In this document: positions 1-11,274 of the stretch, in pieces
How positions within the stretch are numbered: position 1 is the stretch's first letter
Layout: each line of letters opens with the position of its first letter
Translations under genes and position numbers: made by a program
Notes under the pieces: model-generated
Seen by the model: only the letters and a program-made list of their open reading frames with translations
What the model was told of the DNA's origin: nothing
The model's database searches: none
Assembly (NCBI GenBank): GCA_966212505.1
Contig: CBIHRS010000006.1
Span: 128,765-192,764 of the forward strand
Source of the DNA: CAMLIZ01 sp966212505
GTDB taxonomy: Bacteria > Pseudomonadota > Gammaproteobacteria > Burkholderiales > Burkholderiaceae_C
Direction of reading: 5' to 3'
DNA length: 64,000 nt

Positions 1-1
1 G

Positions 2-223
2 ACCACCTGCGCCGCCATCCGCGTGCTCGCCTGGATTGCTCGGGAGGAGCCCGCCCACGCGACCGACATCCACCAGGCCTTCGAACGCCTGGAGAAACAC
101 GTACCGTCCGAAGGACACTGGGACTGGATCGACGTGCTCTACCAGCACTGGCAGACCATCCCCAGTCTGTTCGACACCGAGCGCGAGGCGCTGCGCGCCA
201 AACGGGAGGCATTGGCGGGCTGA
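2..223 (+). CDS. C-terminal end of an unidentified protein (cut by window edge)
   Basis: The frame is open from the first bases and ends in TGA at 221-223. About 73 residues are visible, rich in Trp, His and charged residues, with a helical look (HWDWIDVLYQHW, then a charged tail). I recognise no family. A GTG at position 23 could be a start, but the frame continues upstream without a stop, so this is more likely the tail of a longer gene. The 146 bp that follow contain no gene. Confidence 0.5.
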   Translation, partial: TTCAAIRVLAWIAREEPAHATDIHQAFERLEKHVPSEGHWDWIDVLYQHWQTIPSLFDTEREALRAKREALAG

Positions 224-369
224 GCCGCTGCGGCGCTCCCGTGCCTGCTGCACTGCCACATTTCGCAGCAATCAACCTCGCCTCCCTACGCCGACAAGCA
301 CTTACCGCCGCTGCCCAGCCCCTCCCCACAGAGTTGTCCACAGACGGCGGGGACAAGGTCATCAGGCGG

Positions 370-1467
370 TCACATTTCCACAGGCCGGCCGCTGCGGGCG
401 CTTTCGTAGATCGCGTCGAGGATCTCCATCACGCGCAGGCCTTCTTCCGCCGGTGCGGGATGCGGGCGGCCGGTGAGGATGGCTTCGGCATAGTCGTGCA
501 TCGCCGGCGGTGCCGCTTGGTCGGTGGCATGCAGGTGCATGTCGAAGGCCGAACCGTGCTGCTCGGTGAACACCTGGGCGTCGAAGGTGTAGCCCTCGTC
601 GAGGTTCTTTTGCAGCAGGCCGGCGCGGGTGCCTAGCAGGCGCGTTTCCATCAGCTCGCGCTCCTGGATGTGGGCGGCCCACGACGCCTCGAGCACGAGG
701 CTCGCGCCGTTGTCGAAGCGGATGAAGGCCGCGGCGAGGTCTTCCACGTCGAAAGGCTTGCCCGCACGCTCGGCCGCCTGGCGCGCGATCGGGTCGTAGG
801 TGCTGCCCATCACCCAGGTCGGCCTGGGGTAGCCCATCAGCCACAGCGCGAGGTCGAGCCGGTGCACGCCCAGGTCGATCAGCGGGCCGCCGCCCGACAG
901 GGCCTTGGTGCCGAACCAGCCGCCGAAGCCGGGCATGCCCTTGCGCCGGTGCCACACGCTGCGGCCGAAGTAGAACTCGCCGAACACGCCGGCATCCACC
1001 TGCGCCTTCAGCGCACGCGACTGCGCGGTGAAGCGGAACGAGAAGTTGATCATCAGCCGGCGCTCGGCGCGCGTGGCTGCCTCGAGCATCTCGCGGCCCT
1101 CGGCGGCGCTCATCGCCATCGGCTTCTCGCACAGCACATGGCAGCCGGCGGCCAGGGCCTTGAGCGTCAATTCCTTGTGGAACTTGTTGGGCGTGCAGAT
1201 GCTGACCACGTCGAGCGCCTGCGCATCGAGCATCGCCTCGAGGACCACATAGCGGTGCGCGATGCCGAACTGCTCGCCCACCTGCGCGAGGCGCTGCGCA
1301 TCGGTGTCGGCGATGGCCACCACGTCGACCTGCGGATGCTGGCGCCAGCCGTCGATGTGCATGCGGCCGATGCCCAGCCCGACCACGCCGACGCGCAGGC
1401 GCCGGCCTCCGGTGGCTGCGGCGCTCGCGGCCTGCGTGCCCGCTGCTTCCTTCTGGTACTGGCTCAT
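370..1467 (-). CDS. Gfo/Idh/MocA family oxidoreductase (ThuB-like)
   Basis: This 365-residue NAD(P)-dependent sugar or polyol dehydrogenase is probably cytoplasmic. The N-terminal Rossmann motif GVVGLGIGRMH is at about residues 27-37, and the family EKP motif (CEKPMAM) is at about 113-119. The C-terminal substrate domain carries the GGGPLIDLGVHRLDLALW signature. The ATG start lies in an ATGA overlap with the stop of the upstream ThuA-like gene, which fixes the start and implies translational coupling. In rhizobia ThuA and a Gfo/Idh/MocA enzyme (ThuB) act together on trehalose and related disaccharides. A similar keto-sugar role is inferred here; the substrate is unknown. Confidence 0.88.
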   Translation of the reverse strand: MSQYQKEAAGTQAASAAATGGRRLRVGVVGLGIGRMHIDGWRQHPQVDVVAIADTDAQRLAQVGEQFGIAHRYVVLEAMLDAQALDVVSICTPNKFHKELTLKALAAGCHVLCEKPMAMSAAEGREMLEAATRAERRLMINFSFRFTAQSRALKAQVDAGVFGEFYFGRSVWHRRKGMPGFGGWFGTKALSGGGPLIDLGVHRLDLALWLMGYPRPTWVMGSTYDPIARQAAERAGKPFDVEDLAAAFIRFDNGASLVLEASWAAHIQERELMETRLLGTRAGLLQKNLDEGYTFDAQVFTEQHGSAFDMHLHATDQAAPPAMHDYAEAILTGRPHPAPAEEGLRVMEILDAIYESARSGRPVEM

Positions 1468-2252
1468 TCGATGTCCTCCTGGCCTTGCGCGATGCCGACC
1501 TTGGCGTAGTTCACCGCCTTGGGTTTCAGCGCCTCGAGCGCGGGGCTCATCGGGCAGCTGTCGGCGCGGGTGATGCGCGGCGCGGCCCACTGCACCGCGT
1601 TGGCGATCACGCGCTGCACGTTGGCATCGTGATAAGTGGGGTAGGCCTCGTGGCCGGGGCGGAAGTAGAAGATGCGGCCGTGGCCGCGCTCCCAGCAGCA
1701 GCCCGAGCGGAACACCTCGCCGCCTTCGAACCACGAGATGAACACCGTGGCATCGGGCTTGGGGATGTCGAAGCGCTCGCCGTACATCTCCTCGCAGGGC
1801 AGCTCGAAGTATTCGCCCAGCCCGGCCGCGATCGGGTGCGAAGGCTCGACGACCCACACCCGCTCCTTCTCGTCGGCCTCGCGCCACTTCAGCGAGCAGT
1901 TGGTGCCCATCATGCGGCGGAAGATCTTCGAGAAGTGGCCCGAGTGCAGCACGATCAGGCCCATGCCCTCGAGCACGCGGCGCTGCACGCGCGCCACCAC
2001 CTCGTCGCTGACCCGGTCGTGCGCCTTGTGGCCCCACCAGACCAGCACGTCGCAGTGCGCGAGGCGCTCTTCGCTCAGGCCGTGCTCGGGCTGGTCGAGC
2101 GTCGCGGTGCCCACGTCGAGCGCTTGGGGCGACTGCTTCAGCGCATCGGCGATCACCGTGTGCAGCCCGTCGGGATAGATGGCGCGCACGGCGGGGTTCT
2201 CGCGTTCGTGCTGGAATTCGTTCCAGACGATGACAGAAATCCTGGATGTCAT
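1464..2252 (-). CDS. ThuA-like domain protein
   Basis: 262 residues with the class-I glutamine-amidotransferase-like ThuA fold. Visible hallmarks are VWWGHKAHD (about residues 71-79), LIVLHSGHFSKIF (about 99-111) and the late FYFRPGHEAYPTYH segment. ThuA proteins lack a glutaminase active site and accompany sugar dehydrogenases in trehalose or glycan catabolism. The gene is first in a two-gene operon with the Gfo/Idh/MocA enzyme (ATGA overlap) and faces the AraC regulator across about 90 bp, which probably holds the shared control region. Function beyond sugar catabolism is inference. Confidence 0.85.
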   Translation of the reverse strand: MTSRISVIVWNEFQHERENPAVRAIYPDGLHTVIADALKQSPQALDVGTATLDQPEHGLSEERLAHCDVLVWWGHKAHDRVSDEVVARVQRRVLEGMGLIVLHSGHFSKIFRRMMGTNCSLKWREADEKERVWVVEPSHPIAAGLGEYFELPCEEMYGERFDIPKPDATVFISWFEGGEVFRSGCCWERGHGRIFYFRPGHEAYPTYHDANVQRVIANAVQWAAPRITRADSCPMSPALEALKPKAVNYAKVGIAQGQEDIE

Positions 2253-2344
2253 GATGGATCACAAAATTGGGGAAGACAGGTGCGTCAGCTTAGGTGTGGC
2301 GCCTTGCCGGACCAAGCCGATCCGCTAGCAGAAAGCCGCGAACG

Positions 2345-3289
2345 ATGAGAGAAATCCGGGGTGCCGCCAACCCGCTGTGTTCGATCGCCGAAGACGCACG
2401 TGGTGCCAATGCCGCCGAAGACGCGGCCATGCGCGCCACGCTCCAGGCCTTTGCGGCATCGGCGGCCAGCGGTGCGCTCCACGTGCACCTGCCGCAGCGC
2501 CTGGGCGAGCCCGAGGCGCGCGGCGAAGGCCACTTCCACCTCGCGCCCGAGCTGTTCCTGCAGGCCTCGGGCTGGACCGAGTTCCGCTTTCCGGAGAGCA
2601 AGCTGCGGCTGCGCGCCGGCGAGGCGATGGTGATCCCGCCGCAGCTGCGCCATGCCGAGCGGGTGGGGCCCGATGGGCGGTCGGCCGCGCAGGCCTTCCG
2701 CAACCTCGTGGTGTTTGCCGACGGGCCGATGCTGCGTTGCCATGTGGCGCTGGAGCGCAAGCCGGGGCGGCCGGTGGTGGCGCATCTGCAGGCGCTGCAG
2801 CATGCGCAAGCGGCCAAGGTGCACGACTGGCTGTGGGATGCGTCGCGCCTGGGTGCGGGCGCCGATGCATGGGCGCAGCTGCAGGCCCGCTCGCTGGTGG
2901 CCGCCGCCGTCACCGGCGTGCTGCGCGCGCTCGACGAAGGCGGCGACGCGGATGCGCAGGAGCCGCCGCTGGTGGCCCGCGTGCGGGTGCTGATCCACAA
3001 CCAGCTCGGCGATGCCGAGCTCAGCGTGAAGCGCCTGGCCGAGCAGTCAGGCTGCAGCGCCGATCATCTGTCGCATGTGTTCCACCAGGCCAGCGGCGAG
3101 ACGCTGGTGGGCTGCATCACGCGGCTGCGCATGGCGCGCGCGGCCAGCCTGCTGCGCGAGACCAGCCTGGCCGGCAAGGAAGTGGCGTGGGCCTGCGGCT
3201 TCGCAGCACCCAGCTATTTCATCCGCGTGTTCCGGCAGCACCACGGCATGACGCCGCAGGCCTGGCGCGCCGGGCACGCGGCCTCATGA
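2345..3289 (+). CDS. AraC family transcriptional regulator
   Basis: About 314 residues. The N-terminal half looks like a cupin ligand-binding domain (short beta strands, VIPPQLRHAE). The C-terminal ~100 residues form the double helix-turn-helix: LSVKRLAEQSGCSADHLSHVF, then a second HTH ending in SYFIRVFRQHHGMTPQAWR. I chose the ATG at 2345; a GTG at 2294 in the same frame would add 17 residues with poor coding character. It is divergent from the ThuA-like / dehydrogenase pair and probably controls it. Its stop codon overlaps the end of the convergent DUF3297 gene by 6 bp. Confidence 0.88.
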   Translation: MREIRGAANPLCSIAEDARGANAAEDAAMRATLQAFAASAASGALHVHLPQRLGEPEARGEGHFHLAPELFLQASGWTEFRFPESKLRLRAGEAMVIPPQLRHAERVGPDGRSAAQAFRNLVVFADGPMLRCHVALERKPGRPVVAHLQALQHAQAAKVHDWLWDASRLGAGADAWAQLQARSLVAAAVTGVLRALDEGGDADAQEPPLVARVRVLIHNQLGDAELSVKRLAEQSGCSADHLSHVFHQASGETLVGCITRLRMARAASLLRETSLAGKEVAWACGFAAPSYFIRVFRQHHGMTPQAWRAGHAAS

Positions 3290-3535
3290 ACGGTAGAACG
3301 CCTCGACCTGGCCCTTGAGCTTGATCATCAGCGGCTTGCCCTTGCGGTCGAGCGTACGGCCGGCGGGCACCTTGATCCAGCCTTCGCTGATGCAGTATTC
3401 CTCGACGTCGAAGCGCTCCTTGCCGTTGAAGCGGATGCCGATGTCGTGTTCGAACACGGCGGCCACGTGGAAAGGGCTGCCCGGTTCCACCGAAAGGCGG
3501 TCGGGCAGGGGCGGTGCTTCTTTGGATTCGGTCAT
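3284..3535 (-). CDS. DUF3297 family small protein
   Basis: 83 residues with the highly conserved DUF3297 pattern: LPDRLSVEPGSPFHVAAVFEHDIGIRFNGKER, then VEEYCISEGWIKV, then a Lys-rich end (KGKPLMIKLKGQVEAFYR). The family is short, proteobacterial, cytoplasmic and of unknown role. The length matches the family. The gene is transcribed alone and is convergent with the AraC regulator, their 3' ends sharing 6 bp. Confidence 0.9.
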   Translation of the reverse strand: MTESKEAPPLPDRLSVEPGSPFHVAAVFEHDIGIRFNGKERFDVEEYCISEGWIKVPAGRTLDRKGKPLMIKLKGQVEAFYRS

Positions 3536-3594
3536 GGTGCCTTCCGATAGGCGGGATCTTGAGGGCCGCCATTGTCGTGTAAGGCGCTGTCGTC

Positions 3595-4575
3595 TCAGAG
3601 CATCACGACCATCTTGCCGTTCGTCGCGTTGTCGTCCAGCAGGCAGTGGGCCTGCTGGATCTCGTCGAAGCGGAACACCCGCGCCGGCCGGGCGCGCAGC
3701 GTGCCGGCCTCGGCCAGGTCGACCAGGCGCTGGAACGGCACCTCGCCGAGCGGATAGTCCGGCGTGCCATAGACGAAGGCGCTGCCGAAGAAGCTCAGGT
3801 GCCGGCCGCTCGGCAGATGCTTCATCGGATCGAAGGCCGGCACCGGCTCGCCGCCGCCGAGGAAACCCGCCACGCACACCCGGCCGCCGCGCCGCGCGAG
3901 GCGCAGCGATTCGAGCAGGGTGCGCGTGCCGACGAGATCGAGCACCGCGTCGACGCCTTGCGGCGCATGTCGACGCACATCGGCGTCGAAGCGCTCGCCC
4001 TCGACCACCGCCGCATCGGCCCCGAGCGACATCGCCGTGTCGAGGCGCCGGGCCTCGCGCACGCCGGCGATCACGCGCACGCCGGCCAGCACCGCCAGGT
4101 CCATCGCTGCACGGCCGAGCGCCGAGGTGGCCCCGCGCAGCAACAGCGTGTCGCCGCGCTTCACGCCCAGGTTGTCGTGCAGGCAGCTCCACGCAGTGGC
4201 ATACGACTCGGGCAGCGCGGCAAGGCTCGCCCAGTCGAGCCGCGTGCGCACCGGCACCACGTTGGCGGCCGGCACGCTGACGTATTCGGCATAGCTGCCG
4301 CTGCGCGTGCGGCCCATGCCGCCCATCAGCGCCAGCACGCGCTGCCCGGGCAGCAGGCAGCCGCTCGGGTCGTCGGCCACCTCGCCCACGCATTCGATGC
4401 CCGAGATCGCGGCCACCTCGCCCCAGGCGCCGAGCCGGAAGTACTGCTCGGCGCGGTTGAGGCCGAAGGCCCTGATGCGCACCAGCACCTCGCCTGTGGC
4501 GGCCACCGGGTCGGGCACCTCGCGGATCTGCAGTTGTTCGGGTCCGCCGTACTGTTGCCGGACGATGGCTTTCAT
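3595..4575 (-). CDS. Quinone-oxidoreductase-like MDR alcohol dehydrogenase
   Basis: 326 residues of the medium-chain dehydrogenase/reductase superfamily. The GroES-like N-terminal domain has the NRAEQYFRLG segment. The Rossmann domain carries LLLRGATSALGRAAMDLAVLAG instead of the zinc-ADH GxGxxG context. The structural and catalytic zinc cysteines are absent, so this is a zinc-independent NADPH:quinone reductase-type enzyme. It is divergent from the LysR gene at 4676 across 100 bp, the usual arrangement for a target and its regulator. Substrate unknown. Confidence 0.85.
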   Translation of the reverse strand: MKAIVRQQYGGPEQLQIREVPDPVAATGEVLVRIRAFGLNRAEQYFRLGAWGEVAAISGIECVGEVADDPSGCLLPGQRVLALMGGMGRTRSGSYAEYVSVPAANVVPVRTRLDWASLAALPESYATAWSCLHDNLGVKRGDTLLLRGATSALGRAAMDLAVLAGVRVIAGVREARRLDTAMSLGADAAVVEGERFDADVRRHAPQGVDAVLDLVGTRTLLESLRLARRGGRVCVAGFLGGGEPVPAFDPMKHLPSGRHLSFFGSAFVYGTPDYPLGEVPFQRLVDLAEAGTLRARPARVFRFDEIQQAHCLLDDNATNGKMVVML

Positions 4576-4675
4576 GAAAAGGCTCCGTTTTCAGTTTTAG
4601 GAGCCGCCAGCTTAGGGAGGCCGGCTTTCAAGGAAAATTCAAAAGTCCGGCCAAACTCTGTCAAGCGAGCGAACA

Positions 4676-5587
4676 ATGGATTTCACCCTCCACGAGCTGG
4701 CCTGCCTCGACGCCGTGGTGTCCGAAGGCAGCTTCCAGGCCGCGGCGAGCAAGCTGCACCGCACGCATCCTGCCGTGCATGCGGCCATCAAGCACCTGGA
4801 GGCCCGCGTCGGCGTGCCGTTGCTCGACCGCTCGCAATACCGCGTCAGCCTCACCGAGGCGGGCCGCAGCTTCCACCAGCAGGCGGCCGAGCTGCTCGCG
4901 CGCGCCTCCTCGCTGCATGCGCTCTCGCGCCAGCTGTCGCGCGGCGAGGAGACCGACCTGCGCGTGGTGGTGGGCGACCTCACGCCGGCCGCGCCGGTGC
5001 TGCGCCTGCTCAAGCGCTTCTTCGCGGCCTGGCCGCGCACCCGGCTGCACCTGCATTTCGAGGCCATCGGCGGCCCGTGGGAGCGGCTGCTGAACGAAGA
5101 GGCCGACGTGATCGTGCACCACGTCGACAAGGCCGACACGCGCTTCGAGTGGGCCCAGATGCTGCCCGTCACGCTGGTGCCGGTGGCCGCGCCGGGCTAC
5201 CTGCCGTTTCCGCTCACGCGCAGCCTCGACCCGCAGCGCATGAAGGCGCTGGTGCAGGTGATCCTCCGCGACTCGGCGCGGCAGCCGGGCCGCGACTACT
5301 TCCTGCTCGAGGGCGCGCCGAGCTGGACCGTGGCCGACCAGCACACCAAGAAGGAGTTGATCCTGCAGGGCATGGGCTGGGGCCACATGCCGTTGCACCT
5401 GATCGACAAGGAGCTGCGCAGCGGCAAACTGCTGTCGCTCGAAGGACGACACTTCAAGCGCACGCGGCTTGACATCGTGGCGGCGCGCCTGCGCCACCGC
5501 CCGGCGGGGCCGGTGGCCGAGGCACTGTGGCATTCGCTCGCGGGCCACGCAGAAACCCAATCCCTCAGAGGAGCAAGCAAGACATGA
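4676..5587 (+). CDS. LysR family transcriptional regulator
   Basis: 303 residues. The winged HTH covers about residues 3-62 (LACLDAVVSEGSFQAAASKLHRTHPAVHAAIKHLE), followed by a linker helix and a periplasmic-binding-like effector domain. The preferred target is the divergent MDR gene. The last codons overlap the start of the SGNH hydrolase in an ATGA arrangement, so the hydrolase is probably translated from the same message. Confidence 0.87.
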   Translation: MDFTLHELACLDAVVSEGSFQAAASKLHRTHPAVHAAIKHLEARVGVPLLDRSQYRVSLTEAGRSFHQQAAELLARASSLHALSRQLSRGEETDLRVVVGDLTPAAPVLRLLKRFFAAWPRTRLHLHFEAIGGPWERLLNEEADVIVHHVDKADTRFEWAQMLPVTLVPVAAPGYLPFPLTRSLDPQRMKALVQVILRDSARQPGRDYFLLEGAPSWTVADQHTKKELILQGMGWGHMPLHLIDKELRSGKLLSLEGRHFKRTRLDIVAARLRHRPAGPVAEALWHSLAGHAETQSLRGASKT

Positions 5588-6831
5588 CACTGCACAAATG
5601 GCTGGGCGTCTGCGCGCTGGCCCTGGCCTGCGCGGCCGCGCAGGCTGCAGACCCCGGCTGGATCGGCACCTGGGCCGCCGCGCCGCAACCGCCGTTGACC
5701 GGCACGCTGGCCACGTACGACGACCAGAGCCTGCGGCTGATCGTGCACACCAGCATCGGCGGCACGCAGCTGCGGGTGCGCGTGTCCAATGCGTTCGGCG
5801 ACAAGCCCCTGGTCATCGGCGCGGCGCATGTGGCCCGGCGCGTGGCCGAGACCCGCATCGACCCCGCCACCGACCGCGTGCTGCGCTTCGGCGGCCAGCC
5901 TTCCGTCACCGTGCCGCCGCATGCCACGGTGTGGAGCGACGCGGTGGCGCTGGAGGTGCCGGCGCTGTCCGACCTCGCGGTGAGCCTGCACCTGCCGCGC
6001 CGCACGGCCGCGACGACCACGCATTTCTTCGCGCAGCAGACCAGCTATGCCGCCTCGGCCAAGGGCGACCTCACCGGCGCCGAGGCGTTCCCGGTGGGCA
6101 AGAAGATCCAGTCGTGGCCCTTCGTCACCGGCATCGACGTGGCCGCGGCGCCCGATGCCTTCGCGGTCGTCGCCTTCGGCGATTCGCTGATCGACGGCGA
6201 CGGCTCCACGCCCGATGCCAACCATCGCTGGCCCGATGTGCTGGCCGCGCGTCTGCAGGCCGAGGGCCGCCCGGTGGGCGTGCTCAATGCCGGCATCATC
6301 GGGAACCGCCTGCTGAAGGACAGCCCGCGCCACGCGAAGAATCCGGGCGGCCCGGGCTTCGGCCGCGCGGGGCTGGCCCGCTTCGAGCAGGATGCGCTGG
6401 CGCAGTCGGGCGCCAAGGTGGTGATCATGCGCATCGGGCTCAACGACATCGGCTTTCCCGGTGCGTTCGCCTCGCCGCGCGAACAGCCCAGCGCCGAGGC
6501 GCTGATCGCCGGCTACCGGCAACTGATAGCGCGCGCGCACGCCAAGGGCCTGCGCATCGTCGGCACCACCAGCCCGCCGTTCGAGGACGCCGACCTCGCG
6601 CCGGGCTACTACGCGCCGGCCAAGGAGCCGCTGCGCCAGGCCGTCAACGAATGGATACGCCATGGCGGCGCGTTCGATGCAGTCATCGACTTCGACGCGG
6701 TGCTGCGCGACCCGGCGCATCCCACGCGGCTGGCACCGGCCTTCGACAGCGGCGATCACCTGCATCCCAACGATGCGGGCTATGCGGCGATCGTCGAGGC
6801 GATGCCGGCCAGCCTGTTCGAAAGGCTCTGA
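5584..6831 (+). CDS. Secreted SGNH/GDSL hydrolase
   Basis: 415 residues. A signal peptide covers about residues 1-21 (WLGVCALALACAAAQAA). The N-terminal region is a beta domain, and the SGNH esterase fold begins near residue 195. Block I is VVAFGDSLIDGDGS with nucleophile Ser201. Block II/III is NAGIIGNRLL and IMRIGLNDIG. Block V is GDHLHPNDAGY, carrying the catalytic Asp and His. Such enzymes remove acyl groups from carbohydrates or lipids in the periplasm or outside the cell. The ATG start in an ATGA overlap is preferred over a longer in-frame start. RBS-like AGAGGAG lies just upstream. It is convergent with the NYN gene. Confidence 0.86.
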   Translation: MTLHKWLGVCALALACAAAQAADPGWIGTWAAAPQPPLTGTLATYDDQSLRLIVHTSIGGTQLRVRVSNAFGDKPLVIGAAHVARRVAETRIDPATDRVLRFGGQPSVTVPPHATVWSDAVALEVPALSDLAVSLHLPRRTAATTTHFFAQQTSYAASAKGDLTGAEAFPVGKKIQSWPFVTGIDVAAAPDAFAVVAFGDSLIDGDGSTPDANHRWPDVLAARLQAEGRPVGVLNAGIIGNRLLKDSPRHAKNPGGPGFGRAGLARFEQDALAQSGAKVVIMRIGLNDIGFPGAFASPREQPSAEALIAGYRQLIARAHAKGLRIVGTTSPPFEDADLAPGYYAPAKEPLRQAVNEWIRHGGAFDAVIDFDAVLRDPAHPTRLAPAFDSGDHLHPNDAGYAAIVEAMPASLFERL

Positions 6832-6836
6832 GCCGG

Positions 6837-8034
6837 TCAGCCTTGTGAAGGCTCGGCCGCCTTGCGCGGGCGGCGAGTGCGTGGCGAGGCGGTCTTGCGC
6901 GGCCGGCTGGCCTTGGCCGGCGCCGCGGGGGCCTCGGCCACGGGCTCGGGTTGCTCAGGCGCCGCCGCCACCACCTCGGGCTGAGCGACAGGTGCCGGCT
7001 CGACTACCGCGCGCGCAGCCGCATTCTTGCGACCACCACGGCCGCGGCCGCCGCGCGAGGGTCGGGCTTCGGCTGCATCCGCCGGCGCTTCGGCGGCCGG
7101 CACCGCCGGCTCGGCCGGCGCATCGTCGACGGCCGGCTCAGGCTCGCGCGCCACAGCCACCGGCATCGGCACCGGCGGCTCCACCGGCAGCTCCACACGC
7201 GGCACCTCGGCACGGTGCGGCGCACTGCCCGGCACGCGGTGGACGTAGACGTTGGACTTGTCGTCGCGCCCGATCTCGAGCAGGCCGCGCGCCTGCGCTT
7301 CCTCGAGCAGGCTGCCGAAGGTGCGGAAGCCGTAGTACGACTCGCTGAAGTCGGGCTTGCGACGCTTGATCGCGTCCTTGAGCACCGAGGCTCGCACCTT
7401 GCCGCCGTCGCCGCGCTCGGACATCAGCGCCTCGAAGGTCTCCACCGCCATGTCGATCGCCTTGCTGCGGCGGATCTCGGCCTCTTCGCGGCGGCGGCGG
7501 TCTTCCTCGGGCGAGCGCTTGTGGCCGGGGGCCTGCGCTTCCTGCGGGTTGCGCTTGGCCGCGGCGCGCTGGCCTTCGCGCACGAGGTCGTCGTAGAAGA
7601 TGAACTCGTCGCAGTTGGCGATCAGCAGGTCGGAGGTGCTCTGCTTCACGCCCACGCCGATGACCTGCTTGGCGTTCTCGCGCAGCTTGGACACCAGCGG
7701 CGAGAAGTCGGAGTCGCCGCTGATGATCACGAAGGTGTTGACGTGCGACTTGGTGTAGCAGAGGTCGAGCGCATCGACCACGAGGCGGATGTCGGCCGAG
7801 TTCTTGCCCGACTGCCGCACGTGCGGGATCTCGATCAGCTCGAAGTTGGCCTCGTGCATCGCGGCCTTGAAGCCCTTGTAGCGCTCCCAGTCGCAATAGG
7901 CCTTCTTCACGACGATGCTGCCCTTGAGCAGCAGGCGTTCGAGCACCTTCTTGATGTCGAACTTGTCGTACTTGGCATCGCGCACGCCGAGGGCGACGTT
8001 CTCGAAGTCGCAGAACAGCGCCATGCTGGTGTTT

Positions 8035-8051
<17 letters not shown>
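6837..8051 (-). CDS. NYN/LabA-type (DUF88) protein with LOTUS-like domain
   Basis: 404 residues. Residues ~10-150 form the NYN PIN-like nuclease domain: MALFCDFENVALG carries the first acidic cluster, and later come DIRLVVDAL and VIISGDSDFSPLV, whose Asp residues are the expected metal ligands. A charged linker follows, then an OST-HTH/LOTUS-like segment (about 210-290: VRASVLKDAIKRRKPDFSESYYGFRTFGSLLEEA). The tail is Ala/Pro/Arg-rich and low-complexity, ending in basic repeats that may bind nucleic acid. Family members are probable RNA-processing nucleases. The start lies inside the 3' end of the kinase gene (17 bp overlap). Confidence 0.88.
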
Positions 8052-9900
<1,849 letters not shown>

Positions 9901-9929
9901 ACGGAAAAGACAGGTCGCGGGAACGCTGC

Positions 9930-10829
9930 TCACTGCGCAGCCGCGTGCAGCATAGCGCGGCCGGCCAGCGCCGCCTGCAGGTGCTCGGCCACCAGGTGTT
10001 CGAGCCGGCTCACCACTGGCGAGGGCGCGGCCTCGGCCCGGTGCAGGTCGAGCCCGATCTGCGGCAGCGACGGCAGGCGCGGCAGCACCTGCAGCCCCGG
10101 CGGCAGGCCCACCGCGGTGCGCACCGTGAGGCCCAGGCCCGCGCCCACCGCAGCCCACACGCCCGACAGGCTGGGGCTGGTGAAGGCCACGCGCCACGGG
10201 ATGCGCGCGCGATCGAGCGCGGCGGTGGCCGCATCGCGCATCAGGCAGGGCGCCTCCAGCACCGCCAGCGGCAGCGGCTCGGCCTTCGATGGCGGCGCCA
10301 GGCGCAGGTCTTGCGGGCCGATCCAGCACATCGGCAGGCGCCCGACGCGGCGCGCATGCGGCGTGCGCCTGCCGCCGTTCCACGCCAGCGCGAGGTCGAG
10401 CCGGCCGCGCTCGACCTGTTGCAGCAGCTCGGCATGGCGCGCCAGCCGGGCCTCGACGCGCACGCGTGGATGCGCCCGCGCAAAGCCGGCCAGCACGCGG
10501 CTGAGCAGGCCTTCGCCGAAGTCTTCCTGCAGGCCCAGCCGCACCTCGCCGTGCAGGTCGGTGCCGCGCACCGCATGCGCCGCCTCGTCGTTGAGCTCGA
10601 GCAGGCGGCGCGCATAGCCCAGCAGCACCTCGCCGGTGGGCGTGAGCGCCATGCCGCGGCCGGCCTTGCGCAGCACCGGCGTGCCGGCCTGCTCCTCGAG
10701 CTTCTTCAGCTGCGCGCTCACCGCCGAGGTGGAGCGGCCGAGCCGGTCGGCCGCCTTCGCGAAGCTGCCCAGCTCGATGCCGGTGACCAGCGTGCGCAGC
10801 ACGTCGAGATCGAAGGTGAGGCGGCTCAT
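9930..10829 (-). CDS. LysR family transcriptional regulator
   Basis: 299 residues. The N-terminal winged HTH covers about residues 6-64 (GSFAKAADRLGRSTSAVSAQLKKLEE), followed by a LysR substrate-binding domain. It is divergent from the CMD / tautomerase / DUF4865 operon across 108 bp and is the likely regulator of that operon. Between the starts lie AT-richer bases that could carry the LysR box. Confidence 0.88.
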   Translation of the reverse strand: MSRLTFDLDVLRTLVTGIELGSFAKAADRLGRSTSAVSAQLKKLEEQAGTPVLRKAGRGMALTPTGEVLLGYARRLLELNDEAAHAVRGTDLHGEVRLGLQEDFGEGLLSRVLAGFARAHPRVRVEARLARHAELLQQVERGRLDLALAWNGGRRTPHARRVGRLPMCWIGPQDLRLAPPSKAEPLPLAVLEAPCLMRDAATAALDRARIPWRVAFTSPSLSGVWAAVGAGLGLTVRTAVGLPPGLQVLPRLPSLPQIGLDLHRAEAAPSPVVSRLEHLVAEHLQAALAGRAMLHAAAQ

Positions 10830-10937
10830 CTGACCATCCTGTTTTTTGGAAGTGTGGCTTCACAAGTTTCCGATTTTCAAAACAGTGAGGCAACCGTATC
10901 GTGTGCCCGTCCACCACCTTCGAACGGGAGATCCCCG

Positions 10938-11264
10938 ATGACCGACAAGACCCCCACCGCGGCGCAGCAGGCCTTCGGCGCCGCCGCGCCCAAGCTGGCC
11001 GAGCTGACCGACCGCGTGCTGTTCGACGACGTGTGGCAGCGCCCGCAGCTGAGTCCGCGCGACCGCAGCCTGGTCACGGTGGCGGCGCTGGTGTCGCTGT
11101 ACCGGCTGGAGCAGCTGCCCTTCCACCTCGACCGCGCGCTGGCCAATGGCGTCACGCCCGAGGAGCTGGGCGAGCTGGTCACGCACCTGGCCTTCTATGC
11201 CGGCTGGCCCTGCGCTGCCTCGGCCACCACGCTGCTCACGGCCGCCCTGGCCAAGCGCGGCTGA
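10938..11264 (+). CDS. Carboxymuconolactone decarboxylase (CMD) family protein
   Basis: 108 residues with the AhpD/CMD helical core: LSPRDRSLVTVAALVSLYRLEQLPFHLDRALANGVT, then EELGELVTHLAFYAGWPCAASA. Only one Cys is in the position of the AhpD CxxC pair, so a peroxidase-type redox activity is doubtful and a CMD-like role is more likely. GGGAG lies 7 bp upstream of the ATG. It is the first gene of a three-gene operon with a tautomerase and a DUF4865 protein; the substrate of the set is unknown. Confidence 0.88.
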   Translation: MTDKTPTAAQQAFGAAAPKLAELTDRVLFDDVWQRPQLSPRDRSLVTVAALVSLYRLEQLPFHLDRALANGVTPEELGELVTHLAFYAGWPCAASATTLLTAALAKRG

Positions 11265-11274
11265 GGAGCCTGCG

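Noticed and set aside
310..385. DnaA-box-like words (TTGTCCACA) suggesting a replication origin
   Set aside because: Only one near match, no box cluster, no AT-rich unwinding region, and no dnaA or dnaN nearby.
9901..10917. Extension of the CHASE kinase to a 960-residue protein
   Set aside because: The upstream part is an out-of-frame reading of the LysR gene at 9930-10829. The kinase has a good ATG at 9900 followed by its first membrane segment.
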